Shown in pieces: positions 1 to 9,696 of a DNA stretch of 64,000 nt. The first letter of the stretch is position 1; every line of letters starts with the position of its first letter. Source of the stretch: Brevibacterium luteolum. GTDB taxonomy: Bacteria > Actinomycetota > Actinomycetes > Actinomycetales > Brevibacteriaceae. Under the pieces are notes generated by a model, which was not told where the DNA came from, did no database searches, and worked only from the letters and a program-made list of their open reading frames with translations. The stretch is taken from positions 682,001 to 746,000 of the forward strand of contig NZ_JABEMC010000001.1 in the NCBI RefSeq assembly GCF_013004595.1, written 5' to 3'. A program made the position numbers and the translations under genes.

Positions 1-2
1 TT

Positions 3-116
3 GAACTCCAGGGTGTGCTTCCCACCCGCGCAACCCGCCTGCCGCTGCTTGAGGCATCGGAGGACCAGGTGGAGTTCCTGCGCCGCGAAATGACAAGGAG
101 CGGTTACCTCACGTGA
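3..116 (+). CDS. dapA: 4-hydroxy-tetrahydrodipicolinate synthase, C-terminal end only
   Basis: Only the last 37 codons lie in the window; the gene begins upstream. The frame reads ELQGVLPTRATRLPLLEASE and ends GYLT before TGA at 114-116. This matches the usual C-terminus of actinobacterial DapA, which condenses pyruvate with aspartate semialdehyde in lysine and diaminopimelate synthesis. The stop overlaps the GTG start of the RNase J gene (GTGA), the arrangement expected for the conserved actinobacterial dapA-rnj pair. The fragment is short, so identification leans on context as well as sequence. Confidence 0.8.
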   Translation, partial: ELQGVLPTRATRLPLLEASEDQVEFLRREMTRSGYLT

Positions 117-1840
117 CCAACCAGATGACGAACTACGCGATCGATCCCGGCGACCCACCGAAGGCAGACCCCGAGGCGATGCGCATCGTCGCCCTCGGCG
201 GCCTCGGCGAGGTCGGCCGGAACATGACCGTGTTCGAGTACCACGGCAAGCTGCTCATCGTCGACTGCGGTGTGCTCTTCCCCGAAGAGGAGCAGCCCGG
301 CGTCGACCTCATCCTGCCCGACTTCAGCTACCTTGATGACCGGATGGACGACATCGTCGGACTCGTCCTCACCCACGGTCACGAAGACCACATTGGTGCC
401 GTGCCCTACCTGCTCAAGCGCCGTGAGGACATCCCCGTCCTCGGCTCCTCGCTGACCCTGGCGCTGGTGGAGGCAAAGCTCAAGGCGCACCGCCTGCGCA
501 AGACCGTCACCCGCGTGGTGCGCGAGAACGAAACCGACCAGCTCGGCCCCTTCGACCTCGAGTTCGTCGCCGTCAACCACTCGATCCCCGACGCGCTGGC
601 CGTGTTCATCCGCACCGGTGCCGGCACCGTGCTGCACACTGGCGACTTCAAGATGGACCAGCTGCCGCTCGACCGGCGGATCACCGACCTGCGCGCCTTC
701 GCCCGCCTCGGCGAAGAGGGCGTCGACCTGTTCCTCACTGACTCGACCAACGCCGAGGTCCCCGGCTTCACCGCCCCGGAGAAGGAGATCGGCCCGGTCC
801 TCGACTCCGTCATCGCGACGGCGACCAACCGGGTCATCGTCGCCTCCTTCGCCTCCCACGTCCACCGCGTCCAGCAGGTGCTGGAAGCCGCTCAGGCCCA
901 CGGCCGCAAGGTCGTGCTCGTCGGCCGGTCGATGGTGCGCAACATGAAGATCGCCCAGGACCTCGGGTTCCTGCACGCCCCGCGCGGGGTCATCATCGAC
1001 ATGAAGGACCTCGACAAGTACCCCGACGACCAGATCGTGCTCATGTGCACCGGTTCGCAGGGCGAGCCGATGGCCGCACTGTCGCGGATGGCCAACGGCT
1101 CGCACCCGAAGGTCGAGGTCAGCGCCGATGACACGATCATCCTCGCCTCCTCGCTCATCCCCGGCAACGAGACCTCCGTCTACCGCGTCATCAACGGGCT
1201 CATGAAGCTCGGCGCCCGCGTCGTGCACAAGGGCAACGCGAAGGTCCACGTCTCCGGCCACGCCTCGGCAGGGGAGCTGCTGTACTGCTACAACATCGTC
1301 AAGCCCAAGGGCGTGATGCCGGTGCACGGCGAATGGCGGCACATGCTCGCCAACGGCAAGCTCGCCGCCCAGACCGGCGTGCCGGAGGAGAACATCGTCA
1401 TCGCCGATGACGGCTGGGTCGTCGACCTCAAGGACGGCCGCGCCCGCGTCGTCGGCGCCGTCGACTGCGAATACGTCTTCGTCGACGGCTCGTCGGTCGG
1501 CGAGATCACCGAAGCCGACCTCAAGGACCGCCGCATCCTCGCCGGCGAAGGCTTCGTCTCCATCTTCATGACCGTCGACACGAAGGCGCAGAAGGTCATC
1601 ACCGGGCCGGTCATCAACTCCCGCGGCATGGCCGAGGACGACGACGTGTTCGACCACATCAAACCCAAGATCGCCGACGCTGTCGCCGAAGCGCTCACCG
1701 ACGGAGTCAAAGACCAGCACAAGCTCCAGCAGATCATCCGCCGCACCATCGGCCGCTGGATCTCCTCACGCCTGCGCCGCCGGCCGATGATCGTCCCGAT
1801 GGTCGTCGTCGTGCCCGGCGCCGACGCCGCAGTGAACTGA
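113..1840 (+). CDS. rnj: Ribonuclease J
   Basis: A 575-aa metallo-beta-lactamase/beta-CASP RNase that matures and degrades RNA in the cytoplasm. The metal-binding motif THGHEDH lies at residues 87-93, followed by the beta-CASP domain and the C-terminal half with the HVSGHAS motif. The length is normal for actinobacterial RNase J. The start is taken as GTG 113 because it overlaps the dapA stop and has AAGGAG at 95-100; ATG 125 is an in-frame alternative. Translational coupling to dapA is likely. A perfect 10-bp hairpin follows the stop codon. Confidence 0.97.
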   Translation: MTNQMTNYAIDPGDPPKADPEAMRIVALGGLGEVGRNMTVFEYHGKLLIVDCGVLFPEEEQPGVDLILPDFSYLDDRMDDIVGLVLTHGHEDHIGAVPYLLKRREDIPVLGSSLTLALVEAKLKAHRLRKTVTRVVRENETDQLGPFDLEFVAVNHSIPDALAVFIRTGAGTVLHTGDFKMDQLPLDRRITDLRAFARLGEEGVDLFLTDSTNAEVPGFTAPEKEIGPVLDSVIATATNRVIVASFASHVHRVQQVLEAAQAHGRKVVLVGRSMVRNMKIAQDLGFLHAPRGVIIDMKDLDKYPDDQIVLMCTGSQGEPMAALSRMANGSHPKVEVSADDTIILASSLIPGNETSVYRVINGLMKLGARVVHKGNAKVHVSGHASAGELLYCYNIVKPKGVMPVHGEWRHMLANGKLAAQTGVPEENIVIADDGWVVDLKDGRARVVGAVDCEYVFVDGSSVGEITEADLKDRRILAGEGFVSIFMTVDTKAQKVITGPVINSRGMAEDDDVFDHIKPKIADAVAEALTDGVKDQHKLQQIIRRTIGRWISSRLRRRPMIVPMVVVVPGADAAVN

Positions 1841-1845
1841 CCGCT

Positions 1846-1873
1846 CACGGCTGCCGTGCAGGCGGCAGCCGTG
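1846..1873 (+). terminator. Hairpin after rnj
   Basis: Perfect 10-bp inverted repeat CACGGCTGCC / GGCAGCCGTG around an 8-nt loop, 5 nt after the rnj stop. There is no T-run, as is common in high-G+C actinobacteria. It probably ends the dapA-rnj transcript before the separate ftsK promoter. Confidence 0.65.
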
Positions 1874-1927
1874 CGGCCATTTCCCTACACGCCGAGCCAA
1901 ATTCGGCCCGGCCTGCCGCCGCACCCC

Positions 1928-1933
1928 TACGAT
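1928..1933 (+). promoter_or_regulatory. -10 box for a leaderless ftsK transcript
   Basis: TACGAT followed by exactly 7 nt and then the ftsK ATG. Transcription would begin on the start codon. No Shine-Dalgarno of note precedes the ATG. Confidence 0.5.
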
Positions 1934-1940
1934 AGGCACC

Positions 1941-4784
1941 ATGGCGACCAGTACGACTTCCCCCACTGGTACCGGACGCAAGAGGCGCGGCAAGCAGGCC
2001 GCTCCCGCTGCGCGCGGCCCCAAGGGGAATCACGACACCCAGGGACCCAGCGTGTTCACTGGGGCATGGATGGGAGTGGCACACATGGCAGGCAACCGCG
2101 CCCGCAACGTGTTCACCGAGACACCCGACGACGACAATCCCAACCGCCGCGACGGCACGGCCTTCTTCCTCGTCGGCCTCGCCATCGTCTTCGCCGCCTT
2201 CGAATGGTGGCACATCCCCGGCCCGTTCGGTGACGGCGTGCGCGCCGTCGTCGAAGGCACCTTCGGCCGCGTCGCCCTCGCCCTGCCGGTGCTGCTGCTC
2301 GGCTATGCGCTGCGCCTGTTCCTGCGAGGCCGCGAAACCCGCGGCAACAACCGCATCCTCATCGGCCTCATCGGCTTCATCTTCGCCGCAGCAGGCCTGG
2401 CGCACATCGCCGTGGGCACCCCGACGTTCGCCAACTCGCACGCTGCGCTCATCAACGGCGGCGGTGCACTCGGCTTCATCATCTCCTCACCGCTGGTCGC
2501 CGCCACCACCTCGTACGTCGCGGTGCCGCTGCTCGTGCTGCTCGGACTCTTCTCCGTCCTCGTCATCACCGCCACCCCGGTCAATCGGATCCCGCAGCGC
2601 ATCTACGACGCCTACTGCGCCCTGACCGGCCACACCCAGCCGGCCCACGCCGACGAAGACGAGGCACCTGCCTCCGATGACCTCGTCAGCGAAGGCCGGC
2701 AGACGAACACGCTCAAGCCGATGGGCTCCAAGCGCCGGTCGAAGAAGAAGAAGCTCGACGTCGAAGCCGAACTCGCCAAGGCCGCCGCCGACCCGGATGT
2801 CGACCCCGCCTACGACAAGGCCTACATCCATGAGAACGACGTCACCGGCGACAAGCCCGCGCAAGATGAGCTCTACGACGTCGATGCACCCGGCCCCAAG
2901 CCCGGTGAGCGCCGGCCGACCAAGGCCGAGCAGGACGCCGCGAAGATCAAGGAGGACGCCGCCACCCGCGTGCTCGGCGCCTCGGGAGCGGGCAGCACGG
3001 CCGCCGGCGCTGTCGAGGGCAAGGTGCCCAACGTCTCGACCCCGGCCCCGCAGGCCACCGGCGAGCTGCCTGAACGCACCGAGCAGCTGACCCTGGCCGG
3101 TGACGTCACCTACACGCTGCCCTCGTCCGACGCACTCGTCGCTGGGCCGCCGGCCAAGGAGCGCTCCGAGGCCAACGACCGGGTCGTCGAATCCCTGCGC
3201 GAGGTGTTCGACCAGTTCGGCATCGACGCCCACGTCACCGGCTTCTCCCGCGGCCCGACCGTCACCCGCTACATCGTCGAGCTCGGCACCGGTGTCAAGG
3301 TCGAGAAGGTCACCGCGCTGTCGAAGAACATCGCCTACGCCGTCGCCAGCCCGGATGTCCGCATCATCTCGCCGATCCCGGGCAAGCGGGCGATCGGCAT
3401 CGAGATCCCCAACACCGACCGCGAAACCGTCGCGCTCGGCGATGTGCTGCGCTCGCAGGCCGCCCGCCAGACAGAGAACCCGATGGTCGTCGGCCTCGGC
3501 AAGGACGTCGAAGGCGGCTTCGTCGTCGCCGATCTCGCCAAGATGCCGCACCTGCTGGTGGCCGGTGCGACCGGCTCGGGCAAGTCGAGCTTCGTCAATT
3601 CGATGATCACCTCGATCATGATGCGCGCGACCCCCGACGAGGTGCGCATGATCCTCGTCGACCCCAAACGCGTCGAGCTCACCATCTACGCCGGCATCCC
3701 GCACCTCATCACCCCGATCATCACCGACCCGAAGAAGGCCGCCGAGGCACTCGACTGGGTGGTGCGGGAGATGGACACCCGCTATGACGACCTGGCCCAT
3801 TTCGGGTTCAAGCACGTCAAGGAGTTCAACAAGGCCGTCCGCGAGGGCTCTGTCACCGCGCCTCCCGGCTCGGAGCGCGAACTCCACCCGTACCCGTACC
3901 TGCTCGTCGTCATCGACGAGCTCGCCGACCTCATGATGGTCGCCCCGCGCGATGTCGAGGCCTCCGTCCAGCGCATCACGCAGCTGGCCCGTGCTGCCGG
4001 CATCCATCTGGTGCTCGCCACCCAGCGGCCCTCGGTCGACGTCGTCACCGGCCTCATCAAGGCCAATGTGCCCTCCCGCCTGGCCTTCGCGACCTCGTCG
4101 CTGGCCGACTCCCGCGTCGTGCTCGACCAGCCGGGAGCCGAAAAGCTCATCGGCCAGGGCGATGCCCTGTTCCTGCCGATGGGCGCGGCCAAGCCGATGC
4201 GCGTGCAGGGTGCGTGGGTCAACGAATCGGAGATCGAGACCGTCGTTGAGCACGTCAAGGGCGAGCTCACCCCCGTCTACCGCGAAGACGTCGCCGTCGA
4301 TGAGCCGCAGAAGGTCATCGACGAGGAGATCGGCGATGACCTCGAACTGCTCATCCAGGCCGCCGAACAGGTCGTCACCACCCAGTTCGGCTCCACGTCG
4401 ATGCTCCAGCGCAAGCTGCGTGTCGGCTTCGCCAAGGGCGGCCGCCTCATGGACCTGCTCGAATCCCGTGGCATCGTCGGTCCCTCGGAGGGACCGAAGG
4501 CCCGCGATGTGCTCATCACCCCCGAACAGCTGCCCGAGGTCATCGCCCGTCTGCGGGGCGAGGACCCGCCTGCCGCACCCGAGGCGCCGGCCGCCTCGGG
4601 CGCGGATGACGCAGCCGGCATACCGGAGACCGACCAGGCCTACGACTCGCCGCTGGCCACGGACTACGACGCCGCCGGCAATCACGACGCCGCCGGCTTC
4701 CAGCCCGGCGACATCGACCCGGACACCGGCCTGGAGATCGCCGAGGCCTCCGGTGAAGACGCGTGGCAGCTGACGAACCGGTGA
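1941..4784 (+). CDS. ftsK: DNA translocase FtsK/SpoIIIE family
   Basis: A 947-aa septal DNA pump that clears chromosome ends and dimers at division. Four or five hydrophobic segments occupy about residues 70-215. A charged linker follows (about 220-390), then the motor with Walker A AGATGSGKSS at 541-550, a VIDELADL Walker B segment, and a C-terminal winged-helix gamma domain (about 800-865) that reads polar KOPS-type sites in the family. A short acidic tail ends the protein. The start at ATG 1941 fits a leaderless transcript. The stop overlaps the next gene's GTG. Confidence 0.97.
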   Translation: MATSTTSPTGTGRKRRGKQAAPAARGPKGNHDTQGPSVFTGAWMGVAHMAGNRARNVFTETPDDDNPNRRDGTAFFLVGLAIVFAAFEWWHIPGPFGDGVRAVVEGTFGRVALALPVLLLGYALRLFLRGRETRGNNRILIGLIGFIFAAAGLAHIAVGTPTFANSHAALINGGGALGFIISSPLVAATTSYVAVPLLVLLGLFSVLVITATPVNRIPQRIYDAYCALTGHTQPAHADEDEAPASDDLVSEGRQTNTLKPMGSKRRSKKKKLDVEAELAKAAADPDVDPAYDKAYIHENDVTGDKPAQDELYDVDAPGPKPGERRPTKAEQDAAKIKEDAATRVLGASGAGSTAAGAVEGKVPNVSTPAPQATGELPERTEQLTLAGDVTYTLPSSDALVAGPPAKERSEANDRVVESLREVFDQFGIDAHVTGFSRGPTVTRYIVELGTGVKVEKVTALSKNIAYAVASPDVRIISPIPGKRAIGIEIPNTDRETVALGDVLRSQAARQTENPMVVGLGKDVEGGFVVADLAKMPHLLVAGATGSGKSSFVNSMITSIMMRATPDEVRMILVDPKRVELTIYAGIPHLITPIITDPKKAAEALDWVVREMDTRYDDLAHFGFKHVKEFNKAVREGSVTAPPGSERELHPYPYLLVVIDELADLMMVAPRDVEASVQRITQLARAAGIHLVLATQRPSVDVVTGLIKANVPSRLAFATSSLADSRVVLDQPGAEKLIGQGDALFLPMGAAKPMRVQGAWVNESEIETVVEHVKGELTPVYREDVAVDEPQKVIDEEIGDDLELLIQAAEQVVTTQFGSTSMLQRKLRVGFAKGGRLMDLLESRGIVGPSEGPKARDVLITPEQLPEVIARLRGEDPPAAPEAPAASGADDAAGIPETDQAYDSPLATDYDAAGNHDAAGFQPGDIDPDTGLEIAEASGEDAWQLTNR

Positions 4785-5875
4785 GCGAACCGCGGTTCAC
4801 CGCCGCCTCGACCCGGGAGCAGATCCTGGAGATCATGCGCGCGTTCGGGGCTGATGCGCAGGCCGCTGAGATCTGCACCGAGGTGATGTTCCACACCGAC
4901 CTCTCCGGCATCGACTCCCACGGCATCTCGATGCTGCCGATCTACCACCAGGAGATCGCCGAGGGCTCCATCGACCCGGCCGCCGCACCGGTCGTCGAAC
5001 ACGACCACGGGGCCAGCGTCCTCATCGACGCCCGCGCTGGATTCGGGCACCTGGCCGGGCACGCGGGGATGCGCCAGGCGATGGCGAAGGCCCGGGAATA
5101 CGGCATCGGGCTGGCCACCGTGCACCGCGCCAACCACTACGGCGCCGCCGGCTACTACGCGATCATGGCCGCCCGCGAGGGCCTCATCGGCCTGTCGATG
5201 TGCTCGACCCGCGGCGCGCTGCAGACCCCGACGGGCGCAAAACACCCGTTCATGGGCACCAACCCGATCGGCTTCGCCGCCCCGGCCGGTGACGACGAAC
5301 CCGTCGTCCTCGACATGGCCACCACGACCGTGCCGCTGAACAAGGTGAAGGTCCACGAGCTCACCGGCCGCCAGCTCGGCCCCGACTGGGTCACAGACAC
5401 CACCGGCACACCGGTCCGGAACGCTGCAACCGCCTATGCCGGGCTGACCGACGAATCCGGCCGCTACGGCCTCAGCCCGCTCGGCGGACCCGGCCCGCAG
5501 GCCGCCGGGCACAAAGGCTACGGCCTGGCGACCATGGTGCAGATCCTGTCTGCAGCACTCGGCGGAGCTGACCAGCCGGGCAATAAGGACGGCTTCCACG
5601 ACGTCGGTTACACCTTCATCGCCATCGACCCCGGTCTCGTCAACCCCGCCAACCCGGCAGCCGGCTACACCGCGCAGCTGCGGGAGGACCTGAGGGCAGC
5701 CGCATCGCTGGACCCGGCCGTGCCCGTCCAGGTCGCAGGAGACCCGCAGATCGCCCACCGCGCCGACCGCTCAGCCCACGGCATCCCACTGGCCGCACGG
5801 CTGACCGAGCAGCTCGCAGCACTGTGCGCCGACCTCGGCTGCCGATACCTGCTGGAGACCCAGCCACCGGCCTGA
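4781..5875 (+). CDS. Malate/L-lactate dehydrogenase (Ldh2) family oxidoreductase
   Basis: A 364-aa NAD(P)-dependent 2-hydroxyacid dehydrogenase of the Ldh_2/MDH-2 family, unrelated in fold to classical lactate dehydrogenase. Family hallmarks are DSHGISMLPIY near the N-terminus, the HRANHYGAAGYY segment and MGTNPIGFA in the middle, and a GHKGYGLA motif near the C-terminus. The substrate cannot be told from sequence; relatives act on malate, lactate, sulfolactate or ureidoglycolate. I chose GTG 4781 because it overlaps the ftsK stop (GTGA); GTG 4763 is an in-frame alternative. It is probably co-transcribed with ftsK. Confidence 0.88.
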   Translation: MSEPRFTAASTREQILEIMRAFGADAQAAEICTEVMFHTDLSGIDSHGISMLPIYHQEIAEGSIDPAAAPVVEHDHGASVLIDARAGFGHLAGHAGMRQAMAKAREYGIGLATVHRANHYGAAGYYAIMAAREGLIGLSMCSTRGALQTPTGAKHPFMGTNPIGFAAPAGDDEPVVLDMATTTVPLNKVKVHELTGRQLGPDWVTDTTGTPVRNAATAYAGLTDESGRYGLSPLGGPGPQAAGHKGYGLATMVQILSAALGGADQPGNKDGFHDVGYTFIAIDPGLVNPANPAAGYTAQLREDLRAAASLDPAVPVQVAGDPQIAHRADRSAHGIPLAARLTEQLAALCADLGCRYLLETQPPA

Positions 5876-5895
5876 ACAGGGGGTGAGTGAGCGGC

Positions 5896-5901
5896 TAGAC
5901 T
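5896..5901 (+). promoter_or_regulatory. -10 box for a leaderless pgsA transcript
   Basis: TAGACT followed by 8 nt and then ATG 5910. It supports ATG 5910 over the upstream in-frame GTG 5883, which would place this box inside the gene. Confidence 0.45.
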
Positions 5902-5909
5902 GGCCGGTG

Positions 5910-6518
5910 ATGACTTCACACGATGCGGCTGCCCAGAAGCCGAGCAACTTCAACGTCCCGAACGTTCTCACAACGGTGCGGATCCTGCTCGTCCCCGTCT
6001 TCCTCTTCGTGCTGCTCGCCCACGACGGCCTCGACCCGGTGTGGCGGCTGTGGGCGCTCATCATCTTCCTGCTCGCGATGATCACCGACAAGATCGACGG
6101 CGACATCGCCCGCCGCTACAACCTCATCACCGACTTCGGCAAGATCGCCGACCCGATCGCCGACAAGGCTCTCATGTCCGCAGCCCTGCTGGGCCTGTGG
6201 TGGATCGAGGTGCTGCCGATTTGGATCCCGGTCATCATCCTCATCCGCGAGTTCGGCATCACCATCCTCAGGCTCCTCATCGTCAAGCGCATCGTGCTGC
6301 CGGCCTCGAAGGGCGGCAAGCTCAAGACCGTGCTGCAGACCGTCGCGCTGGCGCTGTTCATCGCCATCGCCCCGCTGCACGCCGTGCTGCCGGCCATCGT
6401 GACGTTCTGGCTCGTCATCTTCGCCTGGGTCGTGCTCACCGCCGCGGTCATCGTCACGATCGTCACCGGCGTGGACTACCTCGTCCAGATCTACAAGCGG
6501 CTCAAGGTCACCCCGTGA
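5910..6518 (+). CDS. pgsA: CDP-diacylglycerol-glycerol-3-phosphate 3-phosphatidyltransferase
   Basis: A 202-aa membrane enzyme for phosphatidylglycerol-phosphate synthesis. The CDP-alcohol phosphotransferase signature D-x2-DG-x2-AR-x8-G-x3-D-x3-D is intact (DKIDGDIARRYN through GKIADPIAD). Hydrophobic segments on both sides fit a six-helix membrane protein. Close paralogues such as cardiolipin or phosphatidylinositol-phosphate synthases share the motif; placement before cinA and clgR supports PgsA, as in other actinobacteria. The stop overlaps the cinA GTG start. Confidence 0.92.
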   Translation: MTSHDAAAQKPSNFNVPNVLTTVRILLVPVFLFVLLAHDGLDPVWRLWALIIFLLAMITDKIDGDIARRYNLITDFGKIADPIADKALMSAALLGLWWIEVLPIWIPVIILIREFGITILRLLIVKRIVLPASKGGKLKTVLQTVALALFIAIAPLHAVLPAIVTFWLVIFAWVVLTAAVIVTIVTGVDYLVQIYKRLKVTP

Positions 6519-7000
6519 CCGTCGCCGAGATCATCCGCCGCCTCACCACCGCCGGGCTGACCGTGGCCACCTGCGAATCGCTGACCGCCGGGAAGCTCGC
6601 GGCCACGATCGCCGACGTGCCCGGTGCCTCGGCCGTGCTGCGCGGGGGACTGGTCACCTATGCCACCGACCTCAAAACCGAACTGGCCGGCGTCGACGCC
6701 GACCTGCTTACCGCCTCGGGAGCGGTCCACCCGCAGGTCGCCGCCCAGATGGCCACGGGCGCGGCCCGCGCCTGCCAGGCCGATATCGCATTGGCCTGCA
6801 CCGGGGTCGCCGGACCGGACCCGCAGGACGGCCAGCCGGTCGGCCGGGTCTTCACCGCCCTGCTCGCCCCGCAGATGGCCGAACCCGAGGTGGTGGGCCA
6901 CGACTTCTCCGGTGACCGCGCCCAGATCCGGCAGGCGACCGTCGAGGCCTGCCTGTCCCAGCTGGCCGCCTGGGTGCAGGATCGCTGGGCATTGTCTTAA
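6515..7000 (+). CDS. cinA: CinA C-terminal domain protein, nicotinamide-nucleotide amidase
   Basis: A 161-aa protein made only of the CinA C-terminal amidohydrolase domain, which in PncC deamidates NMN to nicotinic acid mononucleotide for NAD recycling. Visible motifs are TCESLTAGKLAATIADVPGA near the N-terminus and CTGVAGPDPQDGQPVG in the middle. The N-terminal molybdopterin-binding-like domain of long CinA is absent, as in many bacteria. The GTG start overlaps the pgsA stop, so the two are coupled. Confidence 0.92.
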   Translation: MTVAEIIRRLTTAGLTVATCESLTAGKLAATIADVPGASAVLRGGLVTYATDLKTELAGVDADLLTASGAVHPQVAAQMATGAARACQADIALACTGVAGPDPQDGQPVGRVFTALLAPQMAEPEVVGHDFSGDRAQIRQATVEACLSQLAAWVQDRWALS

Positions 7001-7048
7001 ACAGCGGCCCTGAGGCGGCGCCGGATTGACGGAAACGGTAGATTGGAT

Positions 7049-7074
7049 GGAACAAACCACAGCACCGCGGTGTT
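7049..7074 (+). promoter_or_regulatory. Candidate ECF (SigE-type) sigma promoter for clgR
   Basis: GGAAC at 7049-7053, an 18-nt spacer and GTT at 7072-7074. This matches the GGAAC-N18/19-GTT form known for actinobacterial SigE/SigR-like ECF sigma factors. It lies 40 nt before the clgR ATG. In Mycobacterium tuberculosis clgR is a SigE target, so the position is sensible. The motif is short and was found by eye. Confidence 0.5.
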
Positions 7075-7114
7075 GAAGGTTTCACATGAACCCTGTCGCT
7101 GAGAAAGGACGCAC

Positions 7115-7429
7115 ATGACTCTTCTGCGGACCGAGATCGGTGACACGCTGAGGACCGCACGTCGCCGGCAGAACCGAACCCTGCGCGACGTCTCCACCGG
7201 GGCCAGCGTGTCCCTGGGCTACCTGAGTGAGATCGAACGCGGCCAGAAGGAGGCCTCCTCCGAGCTGCTCGCCGCCATCTGCGAAGCCCTCGATATGCCG
7301 GTCTCCCTGCTGCTGCGCGAGGTCAGCGACCGCTTCGCGATCAGCGAAGGCGTCGACATTCCCGACACCGTTCCCGCCGAGCTGTCCGAGCGCGTGCTCG
7401 CAGACGAAGCGCTGGCCGGACAGGCCTGA
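7115..7429 (+). CDS. clgR: XRE-family regulator ClgR
   Basis: A 104-aa DNA-binding protein with a Cro/C1 helix-turn-helix at about residues 10-65, including the recognition stretch [17 protein letters not shown]. ClgR activates Clp protease and other stress genes in actinobacteria and is itself a Clp substrate there. The C-terminus here ends in LAGQA, a small-residue end compatible with Clp recognition. ATG 7115 follows a GAGAAAGGA ribosome site. The neighbours (cinA before, DUF3046 and recA after) match the usual actinobacterial order. The DUF3046 ATG overlaps its stop. Confidence 0.93.
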   Translation: MTLLRTEIGDTLRTARRRQNRTLRDVSTGASVSLGYLSEIERGQKEASSELLAAICEALDMPVSLLLREVSDRFAISEGVDIPDTVPAELSERVLADEALAGQA

Positions 7430-7659
7430 TGCGCCACACCGCCTACTGGGAGCTCATGAACGACGAGTTCGGCTCCATCCGCGCAGCCTCCCTGCACACC
7501 GACCTGGCGCTCTCAGCGTTGGGCTCACGCACCCCGGCCGAGGCATTCGAAGCCGGATTCGAGGCGCGTGAGATCTGGTTGGCTGTCTGCGCTGCCGCAG
7601 GAGTTCCCGAAGAGCGCTGGCTCGGTCAGGACAGGAAGCCGCGGGCCAACCCGTTCTGA
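7429..7659 (+). CDS. DUF3046 protein
   Basis: A 76-aa soluble protein beginning [16 protein letters not shown], the typical N-terminus of the actinobacterial DUF3046 family, with the WL-x-V segment in the middle and a basic end. The function is unknown. It sits between clgR and recA, as the family usually does, and its ATG overlaps the clgR stop (TGATG), so it is translated from the clgR message. No catalytic motif is visible. Confidence 0.9.
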   Translation: MRHTAYWELMNDEFGSIRAASLHTDLALSALGSRTPAEAFEAGFEAREIWLAVCAAAGVPEERWLGQDRKPRANPF

Positions 7660-7709
7660 GCAGGTGCGGGGACGCGGGCGTCGAGCGAAGGCGCTGCGTC
7701 ACGCATGCG

Positions 7710-7760
7710 GAGGCGAACTTCGACCAGAGGCGAACATCGAGCAGAGGGCAACATCGACGA
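7710..7760. repeat. Three 17-bp imperfect tandem repeats upstream of recA
   Basis: Three adjoining units at 7710-7726, 7727-7743 and 7744-7760, of the form GAGGCGAACTTCGACCA. The first two contain CGAAC, the left half of the LexA box; the third has GCAAC. They lie 15 nt before the intact SOS box. Confidence 0.6.
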
Positions 7761-7774
7761 CACGCCGCACATTT

Positions 7775-7804
7775 CGAACTGATGTTCGCATGAGCCGCTA
7801 TAGT
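7775..7804 (+). promoter_or_regulatory. recA SOS promoter: LexA box and -10
   Basis: CGAACTGATGTTCG at 7775-7788 is a perfect CGAAC-N4-GTTCG actinobacterial LexA box. TATAGT at 7799-7804 is a good -10 element, so the LexA site covers the -35 region. The leader to the recA ATG is about 135 nt. Confidence 0.85.
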
Positions 7805-7946
7805 GGTGCCCAGATACGCCGCCCGGCTGTGACCACAGGTGCGCAGCGCGCGGGTTGTCCACAGCTTCACATCGTGAATCGAGTCGATGTCAGTGCCGGA
7901 GCCTAAAGTTGCTGGCAGATCGATGAACCACCTCAAGGAGGAACCC

Positions 7947-9039
<1,093 letters not shown>

Positions 9040-9053
<14 letters not shown>

Positions 9054-9675
9054 TCAGCCGGCAGGCGGCCAGGACGCGCGCAGCAATGCGGATGTCCTGG
9101 CCGCTTTGCAGCAGGCAATCGACTCCGTCGGTACCGACGGGCAGATCCAGGGTGCAGACGCGACTGCCAGGCTGCATGACACCGCCGCGGACGAACAGCC
9201 GGACCCGATCGCTGAGGATCCTGAGTACAAGCGGGCGAAGAAGCGGGCACTGAATATGCTCGCCGCGCGCGACCACTCTTCAGCCGAGCTGCGGGATAAG
9301 CTGCTTGGCCGCGAGCACCCTGAGGACATCGTCGACACCCTCATCGAACGGCTGCAGGGATCGAAGCTGCTCGATGATGCGAACTTCGCCCACAGCTTCG
9401 TGCGAGCCAAGCGCGAACAGCGCAAACTTTCACAATCAGCGCTGCGCCGCGAGCTGAAGAAGAAGGGCATCGACGGGCCCATTGCCGATGACGCCCTCGG
9501 CGAGATCGATGACGAATGGGACCTCGCCTACGCCGTCGCCGAGAAGAAGGCAGCCTCGACCCGGACACTTCCGTATGAGACACGCCAGCGCCGCATCCTC
9601 AGCATGCTCGCCCGCCGCGGCTTCCCCTCCGGCCTGTCGTTCGCTGTGACCCGGCAGGTGCTCGAAACCGACTGA
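9040..9675 (+). CDS. recX: Regulatory protein RecX
   Basis: A 211-aa modulator that limits RecA filament activity. The N-terminal 60 residues are variable. The RecX core of three-helix repeats starts near [20 protein letters not shown] and runs to the end, including [20 protein letters not shown] 9040 lies inside the last codons of recA in another frame, the usual recA-recX overlap. The 3' end converges on the SdpI-family gene; the 21-bp gap holds only a weak CAGCTG repeat pair. Confidence 0.95.
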
Positions 9676-9696
9676 CAGCTGCAGGCCCAGCTGAAT

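Noticed and set aside
104-1720. A 538-codon minus-strand open frame opposite RNase J
   Set aside because: It is an antisense shadow caused by G+C-rich third positions; its product is Asp/Val/Gly-rich with no family resemblance, and RNase J on the plus strand is unmistakable. The same holds for the long antisense frames opposite ftsK, recA, miaB, hflX, dinG, pheT and the ABC1 gene.
7710-7760. CRISPR-like repeats
   Set aside because: Units are only 17 bp, contiguous without spacers and lack cas genes. They are tandem repeats.
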